Part shown: positions 15,262 through 22,702 of the stretch, one piece after another
Layout of the letters: every line of letters begins with the position of its first letter
Numbering within the stretch: the first letter of the stretch is position 1
DNA from: CAZDUS01 sp964535015
GTDB taxonomy: Bacteria > Verrucomicrobiota > Kiritimatiellia > CAIKKV01 > CAITUY01
Direction of reading: 5' to 3'
NCBI GenBank assembly: GCA_964535015.1
Contig: CAZHRU010000039.1
Location: 1 to 24,331 of the forward strand
DNA length: 24,331 nucleotides
Notes under the pieces: model-generated
Databases searched by the model: none
Seen by the model: the letters and a program-made list of their open reading frames with translations, nothing else
Told to the model about the DNA's origin: nothing
Translations under genes and position numbers: made by a program

Positions 15262-16704
15262 TTAATGCCCACGCCTCCGGCCGCCTCCACCGCCACCCCC
15301 ACCCGGCCCCCCGGTTGTCTGGCAATCGTCGTTGTTGATGCTTAACCAGTCAATCCCGATCTGCCGGAACAAGGGATTCTCCCACGTCAGCAGTTGTTTG
15401 CAGTACCAGCACGCCGCCGCCGCTTGCGCCGTCGGGCCCGACACCATGTAGACCGGCAGATGACCCTCGATGTGCATGCGCCAGTCCAGATCGAACCCAC
15501 CCCCTGCCGGTGCCGACGAGGCATCAATCGGAATCAGACGAACATCCCGGAACGCGGGTAACACAACACGCCCCGCCGTGGGCAACGTGTCTTCGTCAAG
15601 GGATCCAAAGGCCTTGGCCGCCGCCGACCAACTGATCGGACTGGGGCCTGAACCGGGCGTCAACCGTCGCGCTTCCGCCTCCACACGCGCTGCCGCATCG
15701 GCTCCGGCATAGTCGTATTGGGGTTTCACGGTGCCGGACGCCGGAAACGGCCAGTCGCCGAAGGGCGACATCGCCGTCCATGCCCCCCACCACGCCCTAT
15801 CGTAGGCATACCACACCGACGTCACACTTGCCACGGAACTGCTGATCACAACGTCGCTCAAGTCCCGGTCCTGCCGGAACTGGTTCATCATCGCCACAAC
15901 GCCCGGATTACCCACCACCTCCACCGTCCCCAACCCCAACCCGAAGTACTCACTGTTCATCGGGTTCGGGACAGGCAACAGTTCCGGCAACGGCGGCCAC
16001 CACCCGTATCCATCATAGTTTAACAACACCTCGTAGGCGTTGTAATAGAACCAACACCAGTCCTCACCCGCAATGGCATCATAGAAACTCGGATTCAGAA
16101 GCAGATGATCACCATTGTAGTCAAGGTAGTACCGGACATTGTCAGGCCCCGCCGCCACCCCGTTGTCGGCGATGGTCTGGATCATGTCCGCATATTCCTG
16201 CCAGCAATTCGTGTAGGGTTCGGCAAACAACATCTGCCCGTCGGCCCCCAGCGATGGATACACCGTTCGCACATCTTCCGCATGATTGGACACCATCGTT
16301 GTGAAATCGGGATTGCTGTAGATCCCGTTGTTCTTGGCCACCTGCTGCGCCGCCATGAACCCGATCATCGGCCCCACATAGCACAATCGCGCCTGGAGCC
16401 CGCCAATCGCTTCCGCCGTTTCCGGATCGCCCTCGGTCAACGCCACCGCCTGCATGATATTAAGGTCACCAATCAGATTCAGGGTCTGCCCCTGCCAGCG
16501 TGCCGCCGCCAGGGCCGCCGCGTCTCCCCCATTCTGGCTCAGGGTTTTGACATACACCACCTTGTGCAGGTCAAACTGCCAGAGCGCCACGAACGCCAGA
16601 ATGACGACTATCAGGATCAGGAAAATGAGCGTCTGCCCCGACCGGCTACTCACCCCATCGCCCAAGAGCAGCGAACGCCTGAAGATGTCAAAGTGCCGAC
16701 GCAT
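15262..16704 (-). CDS. TadG-like Tad domain protein
   Basis: A 480-residue protein with the N-terminal Tad helix (GQTLIFLILIVVILAFVALWQFDLHKV) followed by a large extracytoplasmic domain. This resembles TadG or putative Flp pilus-assembly Tad-domain proteins. The prepilin-like GQT is present, but the Glu at position +5 of the pilin signal is replaced (GQTLIF), which may mean no processing. The helix is followed by NGGDAAALAAARWQGQTLNLI, the typical Tad domain block. Most of the rest is aromatic-rich with several Cys near the C-terminus. The end is odd: a Gly-rich run (GGPGGGGGGGGRRRGH). No vWA domain is recognisable, unlike classic TadG. The gene follows the first TadE-like gene by 3 nt. Confidence 0.75.
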   Translation of the reverse strand: MRRHFDIFRRSLLLGDGVSSRSGQTLIFLILIVVILAFVALWQFDLHKVVYVKTLSQNGGDAAALAAARWQGQTLNLIGDLNIMQAVALTEGDPETAEAIGGLQARLCYVGPMIGFMAAQQVAKNNGIYSNPDFTTMVSNHAEDVRTVYPSLGADGQMLFAEPYTNCWQEYADMIQTIADNGVAAGPDNVRYYLDYNGDHLLLNPSFYDAIAGEDWCWFYYNAYEVLLNYDGYGWWPPLPELLPVPNPMNSEYFGLGLGTVEVVGNPGVVAMMNQFRQDRDLSDVVISSSVASVTSVWYAYDRAWWGAWTAMSPFGDWPFPASGTVKPQYDYAGADAAARVEAEARRLTPGSGPSPISWSAAAKAFGSLDEDTLPTAGRVVLPAFRDVRLIPIDASSAPAGGGFDLDWRMHIEGHLPVYMVSGPTAQAAAACWYCKQLLTWENPLFRQIGIDWLSINNDDCQTTGGPGGGGGGGGRRRGH

Positions 16705-16707
16705 GGT

Positions 16708-17322
16708 TCACCATCCAAAATCATCAAGATAAAGCGACGCATGACTGTCCAGCGTGCTTTCCCCATCCATTTCGAACGAATCGTTGGCGTAGTACAAATG
16801 ATGCAACGGATAGTTCGTTAACGACACGTTTTGATGAATGGACAGCCGCAACGTTCCATTACCCACCTCATAGGAAACCGGAGCACTGATGGTGTCCCAG
16901 TCCTCATAGTCCAGAATGGCGTCCAGTTGCCCCCAGTTGTCGCTCCCGAGATACAAGGGAATGCGCGGTTCTTCCGCCACATGTTGGGACGTCGGCCCGC
17001 CAACCCAACCCGGATTCACCAGTCTTCCTGCGTTGGGGATCGCCCCCACCCGGACCGTCTTGAAAACCATGAAGTGATTGAACCCAACCGTCTTCGCACG
17101 CGCCCCACGACTGGCCGCGTACTGCAGGACTTCTTTCGCGGCAAACAGTTGAGAGATCTGGAATACGCCAAAAAAAAGGATACAGACAATGATCAAGACC
17201 AGACAAGACTCGATCAGCGATTGCCCCGAACGCGATCCCCACCGCCCCCCGATGGCAGGATCGCCGCCCCATGCGCTTCCTGACGACCCATGGGACACTG
17301 CATCCTTACGATGCTGCTGCAT
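16708..17322 (-). CDS. TadE-like pseudopilin (first copy)
   Basis: A 204-residue TadE-type protein. The basic cytoplasmic leader is unusually long (about 33 residues, Gly/Ser rich). Then comes GQSLIES, the class III prepilin signal with the +5 Glu, and a hydrophobic helix (CLVLIIVCILFFGVFQISQ). The extracytoplasmic part begins AAKEVLQYAASRGARAKTVG, a TadE family block. The tail ends in LYLDDFGW. It starts 3 nt after the Flp pilin stop and 3 nt before the TadG-like start. An internal start closer to the signal is possible, but no better ribosome site is evident. Confidence 0.78.
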   Translation of the reverse strand: MQQHRKDAVSHGSSGSAWGGDPAIGGRWGSRSGQSLIESCLVLIIVCILFFGVFQISQLFAAKEVLQYAASRGARAKTVGFNHFMVFKTVRVGAIPNAGRLVNPGWVGGPTSQHVAEEPRIPLYLGSDNWGQLDAILDYEDWDTISAPVSYEVGNGTLRLSIHQNVSLTNYPLHHLYYANDSFEMDGESTLDSHASLYLDDFGW

Positions 17323-17325
17323 TGG

Positions 17326-17568
17326 CTATTGGCTGATGGGGCCAGTCGCCGGCGTGGAGTTCAAATTCTTGAGGTACTGCTCCGAGGAGGTCTGGGTCGC
17401 CGTCGCCGCCGCACCCGAATCACCGCCAAGTTCCGTCACCGCACCACTCAGTTTCTGCCGGATCGTGTCGCCAAACACGCCAAAAATCGCAATCGCCGCC
17501 AATGCGATAATCGCCACGATGATAATGTACTCCACCATGCCTTGCCCGCTCTTGCTGCGCTTGTTCAT
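17326..17568 (-). CDS. flp: Flp-type major pilin
   Basis: A small 80-residue Flp/Fap pilin, probably the main fibre subunit. The leader MNKRSKSG precedes QGMVEY, the class III prepilin site with Glu+5 and Tyr+6. A hydrophobic helix (IIIVAIIALAAIAIFGVFG) follows. DTIRQKLSGAVTELGG is the amphipathic part typical of Flp. A Ser/Thr/Ala-rich tail ends in SQ and could be glycosylated. Peptidase TadV/CpaA should process it, but no such gene lies in the window. AAAGGAG lies nine bases upstream of the ATG and overlaps the stop of the previous gene. Confidence 0.93.
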   Translation of the reverse strand: MNKRSKSGQGMVEYIIIVAIIALAAIAIFGVFGDTIRQKLSGAVTELGGDSGAAATATQTSSEQYLKNLNSTPATGPISQ

Positions 17569-17582
17569 CTTCTGTTTCTCCT

Positions 17583-17747
17583 TTAGGGGTATTCCGACCC
17601 AACCAGATCCAAGACTCTCGTTCCATATTCGCGAAATGTTCCAAGAAACACCATCAAAATAGCAACCGCCGCCATCATCATCCCGGCAACCACGAGAAAT
17701 TCCACCATGGCCTGCCCGTTTCTGGCTCTTACCGCTCTAAACAACAT
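17583..17747 (-). CDS. Small minor pilin-like protein, first gene of Tad operon
   Basis: A 54-residue protein and the first gene of the operon. I use ATG 17747, which follows AGGTGG at the right spacing; an earlier in-frame start at 17786 lies upstream of the promoter -10. The leader MLFRAVRARNG precedes QAMVEF, a class III prepilin site, and a Met/Ala/Val-rich helix (LVVAGMMMAAVAILMVFLG). A short tail FREYGTRVLDLVGSEYP follows. It is too short for TadE and lacks the Flp-like middle, so it may be a minor pilin or assembly cap. The role is inferred from the signal and the position only. Confidence 0.7.
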   Translation of the reverse strand: MLFRAVRARNGQAMVEFLVVAGMMMAAVAILMVFLGTFREYGTRVLDLVGSEYP

Positions 17748-17770
17748 GTCACCACCTATCAACATTAACG

Positions 17771-17799
17771 ATGATACCTCATCCAATTATTGCATGCAA
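17771..17799 (-). promoter_or_regulatory. Promoter of the Tad operon
   Basis: On the minus strand TTGCAT (17794-17799) and TATCAT (17771-17776) are 17 bp apart. The -10 box matches five of six bases; the -35 box is weak. The expected start near 17764 leaves a 17-nt leader with the AGGTGG ribosome site. The 70-bp gap holds little else apart from a palindrome overlapping the -35 box. Confidence 0.45.
17790..17799. repeat. Perfect 10-bp palindrome over the Tad promoter -35
   Basis: TTGCATGCAA reads the same on both strands and contains the whole -35 hexamer of the Tad operon promoter. It is a plausible binding site for a dimeric regulator, but a 10-bp palindrome can arise by chance. Confidence 0.35.
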
Positions 17800-17817
17800 C
17801 AGGCAATTTCACCACCA

Positions 17818-18780
17818 TCAGCCCTGTCGAGCCCCCGTCACCGCCACCCCAAGCGCCGCCAGATCACCAATCTTCCCCCCTAACGAACTGGCCACCACCT
17901 TGCAACACCCCAACGGCCACTTCCAGGCGTACTTCGGCAACTTGTCCCGAATCGGCCCCATGACGAACTCACCGGCATGCACCCCTATGGTCCCCAGAAC
18001 CACAACATCGGGGTTCAAGACCATGACTAACGCACCAATGCCCTGCGCCACCCGGTCGGTCAACGCATCCCACTCCGCCAGCGCCAACCGATCTCCCTCC
18101 CTCGCCGCCGCCTCCAACGCCTGCATGCTGATCGCATCAATCCCCCCCGCCTTATCAACGATGCTCGTCTGCAGTCCACCGTCCCGAATCTTGGCCTTTA
18201 ACCGCTCGGCGACCATCCGCCCCCCCACGTACGTCTCCCAACACCCGCGCTGCCCGCACCCGCATAGCGGTCCATCGGGATCCAGCACCATGTGACCCAC
18301 CTCCCCACCCGTGTCGGTCGCCCCCTGTATCAATTGACCGTTCACAATAACCCCGCCCCCCATCCCCGTACTGAAGGTCAGGTAAACCAGATTCCGGCAT
18401 CCCCGATACTCCCCAAACAGCATTTCGGCCAGTGCACACGCATTGGCGTCATTGTTTATATAAACAGGGGCACTGAATTCCGCCTGTACCATCGCCAGAA
18501 TGGGCACGTCGAGCCAACCGGGATTGTTCGGCGGAGAAATCAGTACGCCCCGCTTGCAGTCCAGCGGCCCTGGCGCCGAAATCCCGATCGCGTCCAACTT
18601 CTCCACCGGAAGACCACTCTTGTGTAGAACCGCATGACAGAGTTCGATGAGTTTCTTGCGGTAAGCCTCCACCGTGTCCGCCGCGCTCGACATCCTCGCC
18701 GACGCCTTGATCTCCCCCGTGGCCGTCCCCACACAAACCGCCGTCTTGGTCCCGCCAATGTCTATCCCCAGCAAATTCAT
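17818..18780 (-). CDS. ROK-family sugar kinase, glucokinase-like
   Basis: An ATP-dependent hexose kinase of the ROK family, 320 residues. It should phosphorylate glucose or a related sugar at C6 in the cytoplasm. The ATP phosphate loop is LLGIDIGGTKTA (residues 3-14). The sugar site has NNDANACALAE, a GTGMGGG-like STGMGGGVIVNG, and GGEVGHMVLDPDG. The zinc site is CGCGQRGCWE, and LNPDVVVLGTIG lies towards the end. No N-terminal helix-turn-helix is present, so it is a kinase and not a ROK repressor. It starts 3 nt after the phoU stop, behind a GGGGG ribosome site, and so belongs to the phosphate operon. ManNAc or fructose kinases share these motifs, so the substrate is open. Confidence 0.9.
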   Translation of the reverse strand: MNLLGIDIGGTKTAVCVGTATGEIKASARMSSAADTVEAYRKKLIELCHAVLHKSGLPVEKLDAIGISAPGPLDCKRGVLISPPNNPGWLDVPILAMVQAEFSAPVYINNDANACALAEMLFGEYRGCRNLVYLTFSTGMGGGVIVNGQLIQGATDTGGEVGHMVLDPDGPLCGCGQRGCWETYVGGRMVAERLKAKIRDGGLQTSIVDKAGGIDAISMQALEAAAREGDRLALAEWDALTDRVAQGIGALVMVLNPDVVVLGTIGVHAGEFVMGPIRDKLPKYAWKWPLGCCKVVASSLGGKIGDLAALGVAVTGARQG

Positions 18781-18783
18781 TGC

Positions 18784-19440
18784 TCAACCCCCGTGATGCC
18801 GGACGTCCCGCCCCTCAACCACGAAAATCGTATTCTCCGCAATGTTGGTCGCGTGATCTCCCACACGTTCCAGATTCCGCGCAATCAGAATGAGCGCCAA
18901 CGCCCGCGATACCGATGACGGATCCTTGGTCATGAGTTCGGATAACTCGGACGTAATCTGCCGGTTCAACGCGTCAATCTCGTCATCGCGTATCAACACC
19001 GCTCCAGCCAGTTTGGTATCGCGATTCACAAACGAATGCAGACTGTCCCGCACCATCGCCCGAACCAGGGTCGCCATCTTCGGAATGATTACAAACGGCC
19101 GCAACGGCGGCTCTTCCAGCAGTCTGCTTGTCTGATCCACAATATTGACCGCCTGATCCGCCAGTCGCTCCAAGTCGGAGTTGGTCTTGGCCGCCCCAAG
19201 AATGAACCGCAGGTCACCCGCCGCCGGTTGATGCAACGCAATCAACGTCAGACACGTTTCATCAATCACCACCTGGAGATGATTGACCTCCTTCTCGCGC
19301 TCGTACACCATGGCAATCACCTTTTCGTCACGATCCACCAGCGCCCGCACCGCCTCGCCAATCATGGCCTCCGCCAGCGCGCTCATCTTCATCAACTGTA
19401 ACTTCAACGCCTGAAGTTCCTCATCAAAATGCCGTTCCAT
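18784..19440 (-). CDS. phoU: Phosphate transport regulator PhoU
   Basis: A 218-residue PhoU, made of two tandem three-helix bundles. Each has the metal-binding pattern: DLERLADQAVNIVD in the first and NLERVGDHATNIAEN in the second. PhoU dampens the Pst transporter and signals phosphate status to the PhoR/PhoB system. I start at ATG 19440 (MERHFDEELQALK), which follows AGAGG by seven bases; the longer frame from 19476 enters the pstB 3' end. It follows the second pstB and precedes the ROK kinase. No phoR or phoB gene is in the window. Confidence 0.95.
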   Translation of the reverse strand: MERHFDEELQALKLQLMKMSALAEAMIGEAVRALVDRDEKVIAMVYEREKEVNHLQVVIDETCLTLIALHQPAAGDLRFILGAAKTNSDLERLADQAVNIVDQTSRLLEEPPLRPFVIIPKMATLVRAMVRDSLHSFVNRDTKLAGAVLIRDDEIDALNRQITSELSELMTKDPSSVSRALALILIARNLERVGDHATNIAENTIFVVEGRDVRHHGG

Positions 19441-19459
19441 ATCCAGTCCTCTCTGTAGT

Positions 19460-20218
19460 TCAACCGTACCGTCCACTCACATAGTCCTGCGTCCGTATGT
19501 CCTTCGGACTCGTAAAGACGCCCGCCGTCGCCCCGAACTCCACCATTTCGCCCAAAAGCATGTACCCCGAGTAGTCGGAAATCCGCGCCGCCTGCTGCAT
19601 ATTGTGGGTCACGATGGCGATCGTGTAGCGGGTCTTCAGGTCCAGCATCAACTCCTCGATCCGTGCCGTGGCTATCGGGTCCAGCGCTGAACAAGGTTCG
19701 TCCATCAGAATCACTTCCGGCTCAATGGCCAGCAACCGGGCCACACAGAGCCGTTGCTGCTGGTCCAGCGGCAACTCCAACGCCGAGGTGTGCAGTTTGT
19801 CTTTCAAATGGTCCCACAGCCAGGCACCCCGCAACGACCGCTCGACAATCTCGCCCTGCTCAGACTGACTGCGCCGGCCTTCCACCCGCAACCCGAAGGT
19901 CACATTGTCCAGGATCGACAACGGAAACGGATTGGGGCGCTGGAATACCATGCCCACCCGCTTGCGAAGCACGCAAACATCAATCCCCCCACGGTAGATA
20001 TCCTCCCCCTCCAGAAGGACGGTTCCATCAATCCGCACCCCGGGCACCAGGTCGTTCATCCGGTTGAGCGTCCGCAAAAGCGTGGACTTCCCGCAGCCCG
20101 AGGGACCAATCAACGCCGTGATCGATTTGCGTTTGACGTCCAACGGCACATTGATAAGCGCCTGAAACGCCCCGTAGTGCAGATTCAAATTGCGAACCGT
20201 TATGGCATAGTCGTTCAT
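19460..20218 (-). CDS. pstB: Phosphate ABC transporter ATPase PstB, signature-degenerate copy
   Basis: A PstB-type ATPase of 252 residues. Intact parts are Walker A GPSGCGKST (38-46), Q-loop VFQRPNPFP with Q93, Walker B VILMDEPCSALDP with E174, D-loop, and switch His H205 in VTHNMQQA. The ABC signature, which should be LSGGQ, is LPLDQ at residues 149-153. The DNA there reads cleanly in frame, so this is not a frameshift. The Gly pair and Ser that contact ATP are lost. The signature works in trans on the partner's ATP, so this protein cannot activate the site it faces. Its own Walker site can be served by the intact signature of the other PstB. It starts 6 nt after that gene's stop. Confidence 0.93.
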   Translation of the reverse strand: MNDYAITVRNLNLHYGAFQALINVPLDVKRKSITALIGPSGCGKSTLLRTLNRMNDLVPGVRIDGTVLLEGEDIYRGGIDVCVLRKRVGMVFQRPNPFPLSILDNVTFGLRVEGRRSQSEQGEIVERSLRGAWLWDHLKDKLHTSALELPLDQQQRLCVARLLAIEPEVILMDEPCSALDPIATARIEELMLDLKTRYTIAIVTHNMQQAARISDYSGYMLLGEMVEFGATAGVFTSPKDIRTQDYVSGRYG

Positions 20219-20224
20219 TCGGTC

Positions 20225-20995
20225 TTATCCAAACTTCCCGGTCACGTAGTCGCCCGTCCTCTTGTCCGACGGCACCGTAAAGATCTTCCCCGTAGGCCCG
20301 TACTCAATCATCTCCCCCATCAGAAAAAAGGCCGTTTCGTCGGCTACACGCGCCGCCTGCTTCGTGTTGTTGGTCACCAGCACCACCGTGTAACGCTCCT
20401 TGAGGATCTGGAGCGCATCCTCAATCTTGGCCGTCGAAATGGGGTCAAGCCCCGAACAGGGTTCGTCGAGCAGGATGACCTCGAGTTCCTCCATCGCCAG
20501 CACACGGGCCAGACACAACCGCTGTTGCTGCCCCCCTGAAAGCCGCAACCCCGACATGGTCAACCGGTCCTTGACCTCATCCCAAAGAAAGGCGGCCTTC
20601 AGGCTCCGCTCCACTACTTCATCCAATCGCGTCTTGCTGCGGATCCCCGATAACCTCGGACCATACACCACATTCTCAAAAATCGACATGGGCAACGCCA
20701 CCGGCAACGCAAAAAGCATGCCTACCCGCTTGCGTAACCGTACCACATCATATCCAGGTTTATAGATGTCTTCCCCATCGAACAGCATCTGCCCCTCGGC
20801 CCGGATGTCGTGCGTCAGGTCGTTCAACCGGTTCAAGGCCCGCAGGAAGGTTGTCTTCCCGGCCCCCGCCGGCCCGATCACTCCCAGGATCCGGTTCGCC
20901 GGAATGTCCAGCGTCAGCCCGCGCAACGACGCCTCAGCGCCATGGAAAACGCTGAAATCCCGTATCGCCACCTTGATGTCACAGTCCTTCGTCAT
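20225..20995 (-). CDS. pstB: Phosphate ABC transporter ATPase PstB, Q-loop and H-loop degenerate copy
   Basis: A second, divergent PstB of 256 residues. Walker A GPAGAGKTT (41-49), signature LSGGQQQR (152-159) and Walker B VILLDEPCSGLDP with E178 are intact. The Q-loop, normally VGMVFQKP.PFPMS, reads VGMLFALPVALPMS, so Ala96 stands in for the Gln. The switch histidine is Asn209 (VTNNTKQA). Both changes hit residues needed for hydrolysis at its own Walker site. They complement the signature loss in the neighbouring PstB, so the two probably form a heterodimer. The start overlaps the pstA stop as ATGA. It could also be a diverging homodimeric ATPase, but that is less likely given the tight operon. 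Confidence 0.92.
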   Translation of the reverse strand: MTKDCDIKVAIRDFSVFHGAEASLRGLTLDIPANRILGVIGPAGAGKTTFLRALNRLNDLTHDIRAEGQMLFDGEDIYKPGYDVVRLRKRVGMLFALPVALPMSIFENVVYGPRLSGIRSKTRLDEVVERSLKAAFLWDEVKDRLTMSGLRLSGGQQQRLCLARVLAMEELEVILLDEPCSGLDPISTAKIEDALQILKERYTVVLVTNNTKQAARVADETAFFLMGEMIEYGPTGKIFTVPSDKRTGDYVTGKFG

Positions 20996-21831
20996 CGACT
21001 CCTCTTCGCAATCATCCGGTGCATCATGCCGTAGGTCGCCAGGTTGATCAGTAGAATGGAAATGATCAGCACGGCGGCTGTACCATAGGCATTTTCCGCC
21101 GAAATCCCCTCGCGCGCCAGAATGTAAAAGTGAACCGACATCGTGCGCACGGAATCAAACATCGTCATCGGCAACCGCAAGGCCGAACCGGCCGTGAAAA
21201 TGACCGCCGCCGTCTCTCCAATCGAGCGCCCCACCGCCAGCATGATCCCAGTCACAATCCCCGGCATCGCATTGGGCAACACCACCTTGAGCACCGTCTC
21301 CCATCGCGTCGCCCCTAACGAGAAACTCACCTCGCGATACGCATTCGGTACGGACCGGATGGCCTCCTCGGACGTGCGGATAATCGTGGGCAACACCATG
21401 ATGGCCAGCGTCAACCCGCCGGATAACAAACACCACCCCATTTTGAGCATCACCACAAAGAAAATGAACCCGAACAACCCGAAAATAATCGAGGGAATCC
21501 CCGCCAGACAGTCGGTCGCAAACCGCAATATCCTCGTAACCCTGGTTTCACGGGTGTACTCCGCCAGATACACTGCCGTCCCAACCCCCAGGGGCACCGC
21601 AATGACAATCGCCACCAGCGGCAACACAACCGTCCCGACAATCGCCGGCCAAATACCACCCGCCCGCCCCATATCCCGCGGCATCGAGAACAGAAACGAC
21701 CAGTTCACCACCGGCAACCCCTTGCCCAATACAAACACCACCACAAACACCAGAATCAACAGCGTAAAAAGCGTCGCCGCCCCCATGACGCCCACCGCCA
21801 GAACCTGCGTGTATCGCGGGGGTATCCTCAT
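20992..21831 (-). CDS. pstA: Phosphate ABC transporter permease PstA
   Basis: An inner-membrane permease of 279 residues with about six transmembrane helices, half of the phosphate channel with PstC. The first helix is VGVMGAATLFTLLILVFVVVFVLG. Family blocks are GIWPAIVGTVVLPLVAIVIAVPLG, AVYLAEY, LAGIPSIIFGLFG and the coupling EAA loop YREVSFSLGATRWETVLKVVLP. The block GRSIGETAAVIFTAG is also typical. I chose ATG 21831 because it overlaps the pstC stop (ATGA) and has GAGGAAG upstream; the frame from 21894 lies within pstC. The EAA loops of PstA and PstC would face the two different PstB subunits. Confidence 0.95.
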   Translation of the reverse strand: MRIPPRYTQVLAVGVMGAATLFTLLILVFVVVFVLGKGLPVVNWSFLFSMPRDMGRAGGIWPAIVGTVVLPLVAIVIAVPLGVGTAVYLAEYTRETRVTRILRFATDCLAGIPSIIFGLFGFIFFVVMLKMGWCLLSGGLTLAIMVLPTIIRTSEEAIRSVPNAYREVSFSLGATRWETVLKVVLPNAMPGIVTGIMLAVGRSIGETAAVIFTAGSALRLPMTMFDSVRTMSVHFYILAREGISAENAYGTAAVLIISILLINLATYGMMHRMIAKRSR

Positions 21832-22685
21832 TTCTTCCTCACTCCACTGCGAACCGCCGAGATCGCAACCCCGTTCAACACCATGATCACGCACAACAGC
21901 ACCACGCCCGTGGCAAACAACGCCTCACGGTGCAGTCCCGTGGCAGTCCCCATCTCCATGGCGATGTTCGCCGTCAACGTCCGCACACTGTCCATCGGCG
22001 AATGCGGAATCCGCACCGCATTGCCTGCCACCATGATCACCGCCATCGTTTCGCCCAGTGCACGCCCCATCGCCAGGATGATACTCGCCACAATCCCCGA
22101 CCGCGCCGCCTTGATGATCACCATGTGCACACTCTGCCACCGCGTCGCCCCCAACGCCAACGCCGCCTCCCGATAAGTGTTGGGCACCGCGCCAATGGCA
22201 TCCGTGGAAATGCTGATCACCGTGGGCAGCACCATGACCCCCAGAATCACCGACGCCGCCAGAACCGATAACCCCGGTCCGCCAAAATGCTCGCGGATCA
22301 CCGGCGCCAACACCATGACCCCGATAAACCCGTAAACCACCGAGGGTATACCCGCCAATAACTCAATGGTCGGCTTGATGGTTTTCATGACCGGCCGAGG
22401 CACAAACTCATTGAGGAATATCGCGCCCGCCACCCCGAGGGCCCCCCCGATCAACATCGCCCCAAACGTCACCCAGAGAGACGAAATGATCATCGGATAG
22501 ATGCCGTAGAGCCCCTCGCCCGGTCGCCACTCATGACCAAACAGGAACGCACGCGGTCCATACTTGAAAACAAAGGGGAATCCCTCTTTCAAAATGAAGA
22601 CGGCAATCAACAGCAGACTCGCCAGCGTCGAAAGCGCCACCAGCAACAACCCGCGCCTGACCAGTTTTTCGCCCGACAACGCCAT
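21828..22685 (-). CDS. pstC: Phosphate ABC transporter permease PstC
   Basis: The other channel half, 285 residues with about six helices. The first is RGLLLVALSTLASLLLIAVFILKEG. Characteristic blocks are FGHEWRPGEGLYGIYPMI, NEFVPRPVMKTIKPTIELLAGIP (family LAGIPSVVYG), VLPTVISISTDAI, the EAA loop YREAALALGATRWQSVHMVIIK, and ALGETMAVIMVAGN. I start at ATG 22685, preceded by GGATGG; a TTG directly before it extends the frame but is unlikely. It follows pstS by 17 nt. Confidence 0.95.
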   Translation of the reverse strand: MALSGEKLVRRGLLLVALSTLASLLLIAVFILKEGFPFVFKYGPRAFLFGHEWRPGEGLYGIYPMIISSLWVTFGAMLIGGALGVAGAIFLNEFVPRPVMKTIKPTIELLAGIPSVVYGFIGVMVLAPVIREHFGGPGLSVLAASVILGVMVLPTVISISTDAIGAVPNTYREAALALGATRWQSVHMVIIKAARSGIVASIILAMGRALGETMAVIMVAGNAVRIPHSPMDSVRTLTANIAMEMGTATGLHREALFATGVVLLCVIMVLNGVAISAVRSGVRKK

Positions 22686-22702
22686 CAATCACCATCCATG
22701 CG

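Noticed and set aside
16105..16821. 238-codon + strand frame opposite the TadG-like and TadE-like genes
   Set aside because: His/Arg/Pro-rich composition, and it crosses a gene junction on the other strand.
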